Positions 1-8,183 of a stretch of 28,534 nt of DNA are shown piece after piece (position 1 is the stretch's first letter; every line of letters starts with the position of its first letter). The translations under genes and the position numbers were made by a program. The stretch comes from Dehalococcoidia bacterium SM23_28_2 (GTDB lineage: Bacteria > Chloroflexota > Dehalococcoidia > SM23-28-2), in contig LJUA01000003.1 in the NCBI GenBank assembly GCA_001303545.1, positions 1 through 28,534 on the forward strand, read 5' to 3'. Below the pieces are notes generated by a model. The model made no database searches, had not been told where the DNA came from, and saw nothing but the letters and a program-made list of their open reading frames with translations.

Positions 1-92
1 GCCGATGATTCATCGCTGATGCCTGGGATCAGGGGCTCCCTTCGCGAAAGTCGGGGTTGGCAGCCGCAATGGAGCCGAGACGAGCTGCCGGC
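1..92. other. Non-coding edge, nothing recognised
   Basis: This is the 92-base stretch downstream of the nitroreductase stop codon. Neither strand shows a convincing coding segment, and no terminator with a T-run was found. It may be a 3' untranslated region or part of an intergenic spacer cut by the window edge. Confidence 0.4.
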
Positions 93-1094
93 TCACTCCT
101 CGATGTCGGGCCCCTCGGAGTCCTCGCGGAACCACGTGATGGGCCGGAATTCGCGGGCCACAACACCATCCTGCTTGAACTTCGGATATCCCAGGACCAG
201 GGCGGAAACGACTTTCCAGGGCTCCTTTATGCCGAGCTTCTCCTTGAGGGCGGGGAGCATATTGATCGCCACGCTGAACCCCACCCAGCAGGCCCTGATA
301 CCCAGGGAGTTGGCCACCAGATTCATGTTTTGTCCGCAGATGCCGATGTTGATATCGGGGCCAGCGACGGCCCGCTCGTCGCCGGTCAGCAGGATCACCA
401 CAGGCGCGCCCAAAAGGACCTCGGTGTGCTTCTTGGCGATCCCTCCGATGCCGCCCAAGATGACGCGGGGATCGAATTCCCCCGGATCGGGGTTAGCCTC
501 ATAGAGGGCAACCAGGTTCTTCACCAGTTCATCGTGCTTGTAGGTGATGTACAGCGCGTTCAACACATTGTATATAGCCTGGTTCATCTCCTCGATGAGG
601 GCCTTGTCGGTGACAACGATGAACTTCCAGGGCTGACAGTTCCCGGCGCTGGGAGCAAACCGGCCCGCCTCCAGCACCCTCCTGATGAGAGTCTCGGGTA
701 CAGGCTTGTCCTTGAAGTTGCGGACGCTGCGTCGTTCGAGCACAGCCCGCTCGATAGCATTCCACTCGTCGGGATTCCCTTCGGCGTCCTGCGGTTCAAG
801 GGGCATCCTGGCCGGTAGGGGATGGGGATCGGTGGCGTAGAAGCCTTTATCCACATGATAGACGCCAACAATGGAGATGGCATCCACCGGGCAGGCCACC
901 ATGCAGTTGTAGCAGCTAAAGCACTCGTACTCTTCCTTCTGGCGAAAAAAGCCGTCCTCGTCCGTCTCCCAGGCCCGGAAGAGGCAGTTCTCGAAGCACA
1001 ACCCACACTTGGTGCACTTCTCCTGGTCAACCCTCATCACACCCATGTGGACGGTTTCCGGGCGGAAGATCGGTCTTAGGTCTTCCCAAGGCAT
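93..1094 (-). CDS. Ferredoxin-nitroreductase fusion protein
   Basis: A 333-residue cytoplasmic flavoprotein. The N-terminal part carries two [4Fe-4S] ferredoxin motifs: C27, C30, C33, C37 and C58, C61, C64, C68. From about residue 115 a nitroreductase-family FMN domain follows, starting with the ERRSVRNFKDKPV type motif and RFAPSAGNCQPW. Such fusions are expected to pass electrons from a low-potential donor through the two clusters to FMN and then to an unknown acceptor; the substrate cannot be told from sequence. The ATG at 1094 follows a purine-rich GGGAGAGGGAG stretch. The gene is divergent from the Rrf2-led electron-transfer operon and shares its 399-base upstream region, so co-regulation is plausible (inference). 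The family call is secure and the physiological role is not. Confidence 0.9.
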   Translation of the reverse strand: MPWEDLRPIFRPETVHMGVMRVDQEKCTKCGLCFENCLFRAWETDEDGFFRQKEEYECFSCYNCMVACPVDAISIVGVYHVDKGFYATDPHPLPARMPLEPQDAEGNPDEWNAIERAVLERRSVRNFKDKPVPETLIRRVLEAGRFAPSAGNCQPWKFIVVTDKALIEEMNQAIYNVLNALYITYKHDELVKNLVALYEANPDPGEFDPRVILGGIGGIAKKHTEVLLGAPVVILLTGDERAVAGPDINIGICGQNMNLVANSLGIRACWVGFSVAINMLPALKEKLGIKEPWKVVSALVLGYPKFKQDGVVAREFRPITWFREDSEGPDIEE

Positions 1095-1280
1095 GGTCTC
1101 CCTCTCCCCCTATTGCGTAGGAGCATAGAACTCCTGCTCGTTCACCATAGACCGCAATACAAGACTACCATACAATACAGCAAGGCGCCCTTTGCGCCCG
1201 GAGTACGCCGCCGCCAGCAATCGCGGCCTGGGTCCGCAGACGATTTGAGGGTCTAGCCAGAGGCAGGCATTTCTTGGCGA

Positions 1281-1309
1281 TTGCTCGTTAGATAGTTGCC
1301 AACTATACT
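1281..1309 (+). promoter_or_regulatory. Candidate distal promoter with 15-bp palindromic operator
   Basis: A TTGCTC (-35, 1281-1286) and a TATACT (-10, 1304-1309) are separated by exactly 17 bases. The palindrome ATAGTTG-C-CAACTAT (1292-1306, perfect 7-base arms) fills the spacer and touches the -10. This layout is typical of a repressor-controlled sigma-70-type promoter. Its arms resemble the outer parts of IscR type-1 sites, so the adjacent Rrf2 protein is a natural candidate ligand (inference). Transcription from here would give a leader of roughly 180 bases before rrf2. Confidence 0.45.
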
Positions 1310-1423
1310 AGGGGATGCGCTGGGCTAGCAAGGCTAGAAGCTCTATTCAGCGGCATTGGAAGCCACAGTTGCGGAAAGCCTTTTCCAGCCACCGATTCTG
1401 GCGCACTACAACGATTTTAGGGG

Positions 1424-1452
1424 TTGAGCCTTAGCTGGACGTTGTTTAAGAT
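1424..1452 (+). promoter_or_regulatory. Candidate proximal promoter of rrf2-kor-hdr-etf operon
   Basis: TTGAGC (1424-1429) and TAAGAT (1447-1452) are spaced by 17 bases, each matching 4 of 6 positions of the sigma-70 consensus. The start of transcription would fall near 1459, about 35 bases before the rrf2 GTG codon. The -10 lies inside an inverted repeat (1444-1457). Confidence 0.45.
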
Positions 1453-1474
1453 TAAACATGGCTGAGTTTTAAAC
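1444..1474. promoter_or_regulatory. AT-rich inverted repeats, probable Rrf2 operator
   Basis: GTTTAA-GA-TTAAAC (1444-1457) is a perfect palindrome with a two-base centre and covers the candidate -10 box. A second copy of the same kind, GTTT-T-AAAC (1466-1474), follows. AT-rich dyads at the -10 of an Rrf2 gene's own promoter fit autoregulation, as known for IscR, NsrR and RsrR relatives. Binding is inferred, not shown. Confidence 0.45.
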
Positions 1475-1493
1475 ATTTCTCAGCGACGAGACT

Positions 1494-1898
1494 GTGCGTG
1501 TAAGCCGACAAGCCGATTATGCCATAAGGGTAGTGCTGGATCTGTCCCGCCATCGCGAGGCACGGATCAAGGAGATCGCCCGCCGTCAGGATCTCTCACC
1601 ATCGTACGTGGGCAGGATCTCCCAGCGCCTGGCCAAGACGGGCATCCTGGAGAACAGAAGAGGCCGCCTGGGATGCCTCGGCTTGGCCTGCTCGCCCGAT
1701 CAGATTACCCTTCTGGATGTGATCGAGGCCGTCGATGGGCCTATTAAGGTGGACCGCTGTCTGTTGGCTCCAGACGAGTGTGGCCGCGAGTCCTCCTGCC
1801 CTGTGTACAAGCTAGGGCATGAGGTGCTACTGCTTGGTGTGGCTAAACTGAGCGGTGTTACCTTTGCTGGCCTGCTGAACGACGAACAAGCCAAGTAG
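1494..1898 (+). CDS. Rrf2-family Fe-S cluster transcriptional regulator
   Basis: A 134-residue winged-helix regulator. The N-terminus (VSRQADYAIRVVLDLS) and the DNA-recognition region (EIARRQDLSPSYVGRI) are typical of Rrf2 proteins. Three C-terminal cysteines, spaced C-x6-C-x5-C (about residues 83-96), match the cluster-ligand region of IscR/NsrR-type sensors, so it probably responds to oxidative, nitrosative or iron-sulfur status. The usual GG of the wing is GC here. The start is a GTG at 1494 with only a weak upstream purine stretch. It is the first gene of the plus-strand run; korD starts 58 bases after its stop. Controlling a block rich in [4Fe-4S] proteins would suit such a sensor (inference). 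Confidence 0.85.
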   Translation: MRVSRQADYAIRVVLDLSRHREARIKEIARRQDLSPSYVGRISQRLAKTGILENRRGRLGCLGLACSPDQITLLDVIEAVDGPIKVDRCLLAPDECGRESSCPVYKLGHEVLLLGVAKLSGVTFAGLLNDEQAK

Positions 1899-1956
1899 GA
1901 CCGCGCGGCGAGCATGCTTCTCGCCGCAGTGGTCCACTTTCTGCGGAGGTGTCAGA

Positions 1957-2244
1957 ATGGCGGGAGTCTCGGTACGCCAGCCGCTGGATCGAAAAGCGGT
2001 ACGTATCCCGCGGGGGCAGCTATATATAATCCCCGAGCGCTGCAAAGGTTGCCGGTTCTGCATCGATTTCTGTCCCCGAGATGTCCTCGTAGAGACCACC
2101 GAGATGAACGCGAAAGGGTACCACTATCCCGTCGTGGCCGAGGGTAAGGAGGACGAATGCATTGCCTGCCAGTTCTGCTCTATCCTCTGCCCTGAGTTCG
2201 CCATCTACACCGAGGAGACCGTCGAAGAGGAGAGCGTCGAATGA
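1957..2244 (+). CDS. korD: 2-oxoacid:ferredoxin oxidoreductase delta subunit (two-cluster ferredoxin)
   Basis: A 95-residue ferredoxin with two [4Fe-4S] motifs, C29-C32-C35-C39 and C68-C71-C74-C78, each followed by Pro. In the four-subunit 2-oxoacid oxidoreductases this delta subunit carries electrons from the thiamine-bound intermediate to an external acceptor. A GGAGG at 1945-1949 lies seven bases before the ATG, which fixes the start. It overlaps korA by four bases (ATGA), so translation is probably coupled. Assignment as KorD rather than a free ferredoxin rests on the D-A-B-C gene order, which is the usual Kor layout. Confidence 0.88.
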   Translation: MAGVSVRQPLDRKAVRIPRGQLYIIPERCKGCRFCIDFCPRDVLVETTEMNAKGYHYPVVAEGKEDECIACQFCSILCPEFAIYTEETVEEESVE

Positions 2245-3404
2245 GTGATCAAGAGCGTGTGCTAACCGGCAGCCACTTCTTGCTGGGCGACCATGCCTGC
2301 GCCGAGGGAGCGATGGCCGCCGGCTGCGATCTCTTTGCTGGCTACCCCATTACGCCCTCCACAGAGACAGCCGAAAGGCTGGCCCTCCGTATGCCGGCGG
2401 TGGGGGCCATCTTCCTCCAGATGGAGGACGAACTGGCCAGCATGTCCGCCCTAGTGGGGGCCTCTCTCGCCGGAGCCAGGGCGATGAGCGCCACCTCCGG
2501 CCCCGGTTTCGCCCTGATGATGGAGAACATAGGGATGGCGGCCATGATGGAGGCCCCCTGCGTGGTCGTGAACATACAGAGGGGCGCGCCGTCTACCGGC
2601 CTCCCTACCCTCGTGGGGCAGTCGGACATGATGCAGTGCAAGTGGGGCTCCCACGGTGACTACGAGATAGTGGCCTACTCTCCCTCATCACCCCAGGAGT
2701 GCTTTGACCATGTGATAAAGGCCTTCAATACTGCCGACCGCTGGCGCATTCCCGTATTCGTCATGGCCGATGAGTTGATCGGCCATATGACAGAGAGGGT
2801 AGTAATACCACCCGCCGACCAGATCCCGCGAGTGGAGCGGAAGCGGCCTCGGCATAAGCCAGGAGATCCCTCTTTTCTCCACTGCCTGGCGGAAGATGAG
2901 GACCTGGTGCCGCCCATCGTCCATGCAGGGGAGGGCTACCGGGTGAACTTCGATAGCCTCACCCACGACGAAAAGGGCTACCCGGCGACCTTCCCCGATC
3001 CCCACGACCGCCTGGTGCGCCGCCTGGTGAACAAGATCCGTCTACACACCGACCAGATTATGGAATACGAGGAGATCTTTCTGGATGACGCCGAGTTGGC
3101 AGTCATCGCCTACGGCTCCACCGCCCGCTCGGCACGTCGGGCGGTAAACGAGGCACGCAAAGATGGTATCCGGGTGGGTCTCCTGCGCCTGATCACCGTA
3201 TGGCCCTTCCCTGAGAACAAAGTGCGAGAGTTGAGCAAGCAGGTCAAGGCGTTTGTGGTGCCGGAGGTGAATTTGGGCCAGATGTCCAGGGAGACCGAGC
3301 GCTTCACCAGCCTGCCGGTAATCGGCGTGAACCACGCCGGCGGTGTCATGATGGCGCCCGACCCGATCTTTGACACTATAAGAGAGGTGGCGAAGAATGC
3401 CTGA
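2241..3404 (+). CDS. korA: 2-oxoacid:ferredoxin oxidoreductase alpha subunit (2-oxoglutarate type)
   Basis: A 387-residue alpha subunit. The pyrimidine-domain motif YPITPSTE is at about 35-42, SGPGF at 86-90, and RGAPSTG at 114-120; the last is characteristic of KorA-like and VorB-like alpha chains. With KorB it forms the thiamine-diphosphate active site that oxidatively decarboxylates a 2-oxoacid with CoA, giving acyl-CoA, CO2 and reduced ferredoxin, or the reverse. 2-Oxoglutarate is the likeliest substrate because the alpha and gamma parts are separate genes, but branched-chain or other 2-oxoacids are not excluded. A GAGGAG eight bases upstream supports the ATG. The 3' end overlaps korB by eight bases. 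The last residues contain no extra domain. Confidence 0.9.
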   Translation: MSDQERVLTGSHFLLGDHACAEGAMAAGCDLFAGYPITPSTETAERLALRMPAVGAIFLQMEDELASMSALVGASLAGARAMSATSGPGFALMMENIGMAAMMEAPCVVVNIQRGAPSTGLPTLVGQSDMMQCKWGSHGDYEIVAYSPSSPQECFDHVIKAFNTADRWRIPVFVMADELIGHMTERVVIPPADQIPRVERKRPRHKPGDPSFLHCLAEDEDLVPPIVHAGEGYRVNFDSLTHDEKGYPATFPDPHDRLVRRLVNKIRLHTDQIMEYEEIFLDDAELAVIAYGSTARSARRAVNEARKDGIRVGLLRLITVWPFPENKVRELSKQVKAFVVPEVNLGQMSRETERFTSLPVIGVNHAGGVMMAPDPIFDTIREVAKNA

Positions 3405-4233
3405 GATCTTAGTAGAAGCTCATCCGATCGATGCCGTCTTCCGGACGGACCGGTTGCCCCACATCTTCTGCCCCGGCTGTGGCATCGGCCCTACGATGCA
3501 CGCCTACGCCCAAGCCATCCTGGAGTCGGGCATCCCCAAAGACCAACACGCGTGCGTGTCCGGCATCGGCTGTACAGCGCGGGTCCCTGGCTACATGGAT
3601 GTCGACTCCTACCATACGACCCACGGCAGATCGATCCCCTTTGCCCTGGCGATAGCCCTGGTGAAGCCAGAGATGGAAGTAACCGTGTTCAGCGGCGACG
3701 GCGACCTCTTCGGCATCGGCGGCAACCACTTCATCCACGCCGCCCGCCGCAACGTAGACATAAACGTCATTTGCATCAACAACTTCAACTACGGTATGAC
3801 CGGCGGCCAGGCAGGGCCCACCCTCCCCTTGGGAGCAAAGGCCACCACCGCCCCCTATGGCAACACCGAGCCGCCCTTCAACCTGCCTTATCTGGCCGCG
3901 GCCTGTGGGGCAGTGTTTGTGGCCCGCTGGACAGCCCTCCACGTCCGCCAACTCAAAGATGCTATCCTGCGGGCTATGCAGAAGAAGGGCTTCACGTTCA
4001 TCGAGGTGCTATCCCCCTGCCCGGTGGGCTTCGGCAGCCCCAACGACATTGGTGACGCCATAGAAGAGGTTTGGTTGTACCGCGAGCGCTGCGTGGTGAA
4101 CCACGACGCCTACCTGCCGGACCTGGAGATCGACCTGCGGCGCAAAGATGTTCCCTTCGTCATGGGCAACTTTGTGGATATCGACAAAGCACCCTTCGAC
4201 CCCCTGGCGATGATGAAGAACAAAGGAGAGTAG
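3397..4233 (+). CDS. korB: 2-oxoacid:ferredoxin oxidoreductase beta subunit, TPP-binding
   Basis: A 278-residue beta subunit. The thiamine-diphosphate/Mg motif begins at GDGD (100-103) and ends with NNFNYGMTGGQ (about 128-138). Cysteines C25 and C28 (CPGC), C59 and C208 are placed as in beta subunits that ligate the proximal [4Fe-4S] cluster. The HTTHGR motif near 73-78 is typical of KorB. It provides cofactor binding and the first electron relay to KorD. The gene lies between korA (eight-base overlap) and korC (three-base gap), which argues for a stoichiometric complex. No unusual features; length is normal for the family. Confidence 0.92.
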   Translation: MPEILVEAHPIDAVFRTDRLPHIFCPGCGIGPTMHAYAQAILESGIPKDQHACVSGIGCTARVPGYMDVDSYHTTHGRSIPFALAIALVKPEMEVTVFSGDGDLFGIGGNHFIHAARRNVDINVICINNFNYGMTGGQAGPTLPLGAKATTAPYGNTEPPFNLPYLAAACGAVFVARWTALHVRQLKDAILRAMQKKGFTFIEVLSPCPVGFGSPNDIGDAIEEVWLYRERCVVNHDAYLPDLEIDLRRKDVPFVMGNFVDIDKAPFDPLAMMKNKGE

Positions 4234-4236
4234 GCG

Positions 4237-4776
4237 ATGCGACACGACATCAGAGTCGCCGGTTTCGGCGGGCAGGGCATGCTCCTGGCGGGCCTCCTTA
4301 TCGGCAAGGCGGCCGCCCTCTACGACGGCAAGGAGGCCGTCCTCACCCAGTCCTATGGCCCTGAGGCCCGCGGTGGTGCCAGTAACGCCGACGTCATCAT
4401 CGACGACGATCCCATCGACTACCCTTTGATAACCCGCCCCGATTACTTTGTGGCCATGTTTCAGGAGGCCTATGAGCGCTATCGCCCGGTCATGGTCAAG
4501 GATGGCATCCTCCTCATTGAGTCCGACCTGGTCAAGCCCTGGCCGGACGAGGGCCCTTACCGGGGGATTCCGGCTACCCGCGTAGCCGAAGAGCTCGGCA
4601 GGCGCATCGTGGCCAATGTGGTCATGGTGGGCTTCTTCAGCGGCGCCACTGGTCTGATAAGCGCCCACGCAGGGGAGCAAGCGATCCGCAACACGCTTCG
4701 GCCCCGCCTGGTAGACCTCAACCTCAAGGCCTTCAACGCTGGCTATGAGTATGCGAAGAAGCAGGAGGCATCATGA
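4237..4776 (+). CDS. korC: 2-oxoacid:ferredoxin oxidoreductase gamma subunit
   Basis: A 179-residue gamma subunit of the POR/KOR superfamily. The N-terminal signature is GFGGQGM (about 9-15), followed by QSYGPEARGGASNADVII (about 34-51), both standard for this CoA-binding-side subunit. The ATG is preceded by AAGGAG in the tail of korB. Its stop overlaps the start of hdrA (ATGA at 4773-4776), so the oxidoreductase and the HdrA protein are almost certainly co-translated. That linkage is the best sequence evidence that the two work together. Confidence 0.92.
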   Translation: MRHDIRVAGFGGQGMLLAGLLIGKAAALYDGKEAVLTQSYGPEARGGASNADVIIDDDPIDYPLITRPDYFVAMFQEAYERYRPVMVKDGILLIESDLVKPWPDEGPYRGIPATRVAEELGRRIVANVVMVGFFSGATGLISAHAGEQAIRNTLRPRLVDLNLKAFNAGYEYAKKQEAS

Positions 4777-7700
4777 AGGACACGGTACTAATCATAGGCG
4801 GTGGCATTGCCGGCGTTCAGGCGGCGTTAGACCTGGCCGAGTCCGGCAGCAAGGTAGTTCTGGTAGAGAAATCGCCCACCATCGGCGGCAAGATGGCCGC
4901 GCTGGATAAGAACTTCCCCACCCTGGACTGCTCCATATGAATTGAGATGCCCAAACTCTCCGAGGTCGGAGAGCATCCCAACATTGAGGTTCTTGCCTCT
5001 GCTGAGGTGGAGTCGGTAGAAGGAGAGGCAGGCAACTTCCAAATAAGCATCAGGAAGAAGTCGTGCTTCGTCACCGACGAGTGCACACGCTGCAACGACT
5101 GTGCCGACGTTTGCCCCCAGTGGACTCCCAACGAGTTCGATTCGGGCATGGCCTCCCGCAAGGCCATTTACACCCCTTTGGATCAAGCCGTTCCTACCCC
5201 CTACATCATAGACCTAGACCTCTGTCTGAACGAGCCGCCCAACTATTTCCCCTGTGATCGCTGCATCCAGGCCTGCGGGCCCAAGTGCATCGACTTCTTC
5301 ATGCCTCGCGAGCAGGTCCTGACCAGGCAGGTGACCGCCATCATCGTGGCCGTCGGCTACGACCTCATCGACCCGACCCTCCTGCAACACTACGGCTACG
5401 GCAAGCACCCGGACGTGCTCACCTCCATGGAGTTCGAGCGGATGCTGGCGTCGATGGGCCCCACCGGCGGCGAGATCATCAAGCCCTCCACCGGTCGGCA
5501 CCCAGACAACATCTTCTTCGTCCTCTGCGTGGGTTCGCGCGACCGCCGCTTCTATCGCCACTGCTCTCGCTTCTGCTGCATGTACTCTATCAAGGAGACC
5601 TACCAGGCTATTGACCACGGCGTCAAGGACGTCACCATCCTCTACATGGACATACGGGCCTACGGTAAGGGCTTCGACGGATTCTTCGAACGCACGCGGG
5701 AGCAAGGGGCCAAGTACATTCGCGGCCACCCGGCGGAGATCAGCCCCAACGGCAAGGGCATCATCGTACGGTACGAGAACACGGACACCGGCCAGTTGGA
5801 GACAGCGGAGGCCGACATGGTGGTCCTGGCCACAGCCGTGCGGCCGCCCGATGGGCTGGACAAGCTGGCGGAAGTGCTGGGGATTGAGGTGGACGAGGAC
5901 GGCTTCCTGAAGACGGTGGAGAGCGAGGGGGGAGTGATCACCACCACCCAGCCGGGCATCCTGGTGGCCGGCTGCGCCACCGGCCCCAAGGACATCCCCG
6001 ACAGCGTCGCCGAGGGGAGCGGGGCAGCCGCTGCCGCCCTGACTTACGTCGAGCAGAGGAACTGGCCCGAGCCGGAGATGGGGGAGCCCATCGAGAACGT
6101 GGAGGAGCCACGCATCGGTGTGTTCATCTGCCACTGCGGCTCCAACATCGCCAGCGTCATCGATGTGGAGAAGGCGGTGGAGTACGCCAGCTCCCTGCCG
6201 GATGTCGTCCACGCCCAGAGCCAGATGTTCAGCTGCGCCGGCAACCAGGTGCTGGAGATCGCCCAGATCATCCAAGAGAAGAAGATCAGCCGAGCGGTGG
6301 TTGCCGCCTGCTCACCCAAGACCCACGAACCGACCTTCCGCCGGGCCTGCCGCCTGGGCGGCCTCAACCCCTACCTGCTGGAGATGGTCAACCTGAGGAA
6401 CCAGGACTCGTGGGTACACAAGGACTACCCGGAGGAAGCGAACTTCAAGGGCCACGACATGATCAGGATGGGAGTGGACAAGGCCCGCCTGCTTCAGCCG
6501 CTGGAGATTGGCCGGGCACCGGTGACCCAGAAGGCGCTAGTAGTCGGTGGCGGTATTGCCGGCATGACCGCCGCTGCCAACCTGGCTCAGCAGGGCTACG
6601 AGACGCACCTGGTGGAGAAGGAGGAGGAGCTGGGTGGCATGCTGCGACGGCTGGAGCGGCTTTCTCCGGCCGGCCCCGATGCCAGCGACCTGATAGAGGA
6701 GAAGAAGAAAGAGGTAGAGAAGACCGGCGTTCACGTCCACCTCGGCACGGAGGTCGAGCTGATCAGCGGCGTCGTGGGCAGCTTCAGCGCTCGCCTGACC
6801 GATGGCGAGGAGCTGCAAGCGGGCGCCATAGTCCTATCCATGGGCGCTCGCCCTTACCAACCAACCGAATTCAAATACGGCCAAGACCCCCGCGTTGTCA
6901 CCAACCTGGAGCTGGCGAGCATGACGCCCGATGTGCCCGGTGAGCATATCACCTTCATCAGCTGCGTGGGCTCTCGCAACGATAAAGTCGGCTGCTGCCG
7001 CTATGGCTGCACGGCGATGATCGGCCAGGCGCTGAAGCTGCGGCGGGCGGGCAAGAAGGTGCGCGTTCTCTACCGCGATATCCGTACCTTTGGCCGCGAG
7101 GCGGAGGAGATGTATGAGGAGGCCCTAAGGGAGGGCGTCCAGTTCTTCCGCTACGAGCCCGACAGCACGCCAGACAAGGTCATCACCTACTCCGACGGCG
7201 TCGTGGCGATAAGCGATGAGCTCACGGGGGTGGATCTGAGCATCCCCACCGACCTGCTGGTGCTGACGGTAGGGCTCCAGCCCCAAGAGGAAAACGTCTC
7301 CGACCAGCTCAGGGTGGCCCGCAGCGAGGACGGCTTCCTCCTGGAGCGCCACCCCAAGCTGGGCCCCGCCGAGGCGCCCGCGCCCGGCATCTACCTGGCA
7401 GGCACGGTCCAGTACCCCAAGGATGTGCCGGAGAGCATCGCCCAGGCTCTGGCGGCGGCCTCCAACGCAGGAAAGATCCTATGTCGTGACACCATCGAGA
7501 AGGAGCCCATTACCGCCCGCCTGATCGAGGAGAAGTGCATAAAGTGCGGTATCTGCGTTCCCGCCTGCCCCTTCGGGGCCATCGAGCTCATCGGCAAGGT
7601 GAAGGAAGGCACCATCGTCTTCCACGAGGCAGCCTGCACGGGCTGCGGCAACTGCGCCGCCATCTGCAACTACGATGCCGTGATCATGCCCTACTTCACC

Positions 7701-8183
7701 AAGGAGCAGATCCTAGCCCAGATCGATGCGGCACTGGCGGAACGGCCCACGGAGAAGGTTCTGGTCTTCACCTGCAACTGGTGCTCCTACCCCGGCGCCG
7801 ACCAGGCAGGCATCGAGAAGATCCAGCATCCTCCTTCGGCCCGCATCATTCGCCTGATGTGCTCCGCGCGCATCGAGGAGGAGTTCATCGCTCGCGCCTT
7901 CGAGAAGGGAGCAGGGGCCGTTCTGGTTACCGGCTGTCGTCTGACCGAAAAGGGCTCCGACTGTCACTACAACTACGCCAACCAGCAGACGATCAAGCGG
8001 TTCCAGTTCTGGCATCGCAAGTTCACCCGCCAGGGCATCGAGCCCGAGCGCCTACAGCTTCACTGGAACTCGGCGTCCGAAGGTAAGGAGTGGGCTGCTA
8101 AGATGCGAGAGATGCACGAGGTAGTCCAGAACTATGTGAAGAAGCTAGCCGAAGGAGTGACCAGCGGTGAGCCAGCCAACTGA
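4773..8183 (+). CDS. hdrA: HdrA-HdrA-MvhD fusion, probable selenoprotein (UGA at codon 56)
   Basis: Start ATG 4773 follows AGGAGG (4763-4768) and overlaps korC. The frame is interrupted only by TGA at 4938-4940, read here as selenocysteine 56 in the motif PTLDCSI-U-I, where HdrA proteins normally have CSxC. The product is 1136 residues. Module 1 has FAD motif G9GGIAG14, clusters C104/107/110/114 and C161/164/168/172, and C252, C264, C268, C269 (CVGSR...CSRFCC), which with C53/U56 resemble the flavin-side cluster ligands of HdrA. Module 2 begins near 447 (C453-H-C455-G), has a second FAD motif at G592-G597, another CVGSR...CC..GC, ferredoxin motifs C922-C932 and C955-C965, and a C-terminal MvhD-like domain (C1001, C1004, C1030, C1055, C1064). 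HdrA is the flavin subunit that bifurcates electrons in heterodisulfide reductases. The Sec reading is inferred from frame, homology motif and SECIS-like hairpin. Starting at ATG 4947 instead would remove the FAD loop. Confidence 0.88.
4938..4977 (+). promoter_or_regulatory. UGA selenocysteine codon and bacterial SECIS-like hairpin
   Basis: TGA at 4938-4940 is in frame with hdrA. Fifteen bases later CTCTCCG (4956-4962) pairs perfectly with CGGAGAG (4967-4973) around the loop AGGT (4963-4966). A lower helix GATG (4946-4949) with CATC (4974-4977) is also possible, leaving a six-base bulge. Known bacterial SECIS elements have a short GG/GU-containing apical loop placed about 16-37 bases after the UGA; here the loop begins 23 bases after it. 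SelB binding is inferred. Confidence 0.8.

Larger units (their letters stand above)
1095..1493. other. Divergent regulatory region
   Basis: This 399-base stretch separates the nitroreductase gene (minus) from rrf2 (plus). No protein-coding gene was seen. It holds two candidate plus-strand promoters, each overlapped by an inverted repeat (listed separately). On the minus strand only weak promoter-like hexamers were found ahead of the nitroreductase, for example TTGTAT near 1170, and I do not call them. Confidence 0.6.

Noticed and set aside
1957..4776. Pyruvate or branched-chain (Por/Vor) identity for the oxidoreductase
   Set aside because: Not excluded, but the delta-alpha-beta-gamma order, RGAPSTG and HTTHGR motifs and separate gamma chain fit the 2-oxoglutarate type better.
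4773..4940. hdrA as a pseudogene broken by a nonsense mutation
   Set aside because: The single stop is at the one position where a Cys/Sec exchange is known in HdrA, and the remaining 1080 codons are intact.
4947..8183. hdrA starting at ATG 4947 as an ordinary 1078-residue protein
   Set aside because: There is no RBS before 4947, the FAD loop and PTLDCSI lie upstream in the same frame, an AGGAGG and ATGA overlap mark 4773, and a SECIS-like hairpin follows the UGA.
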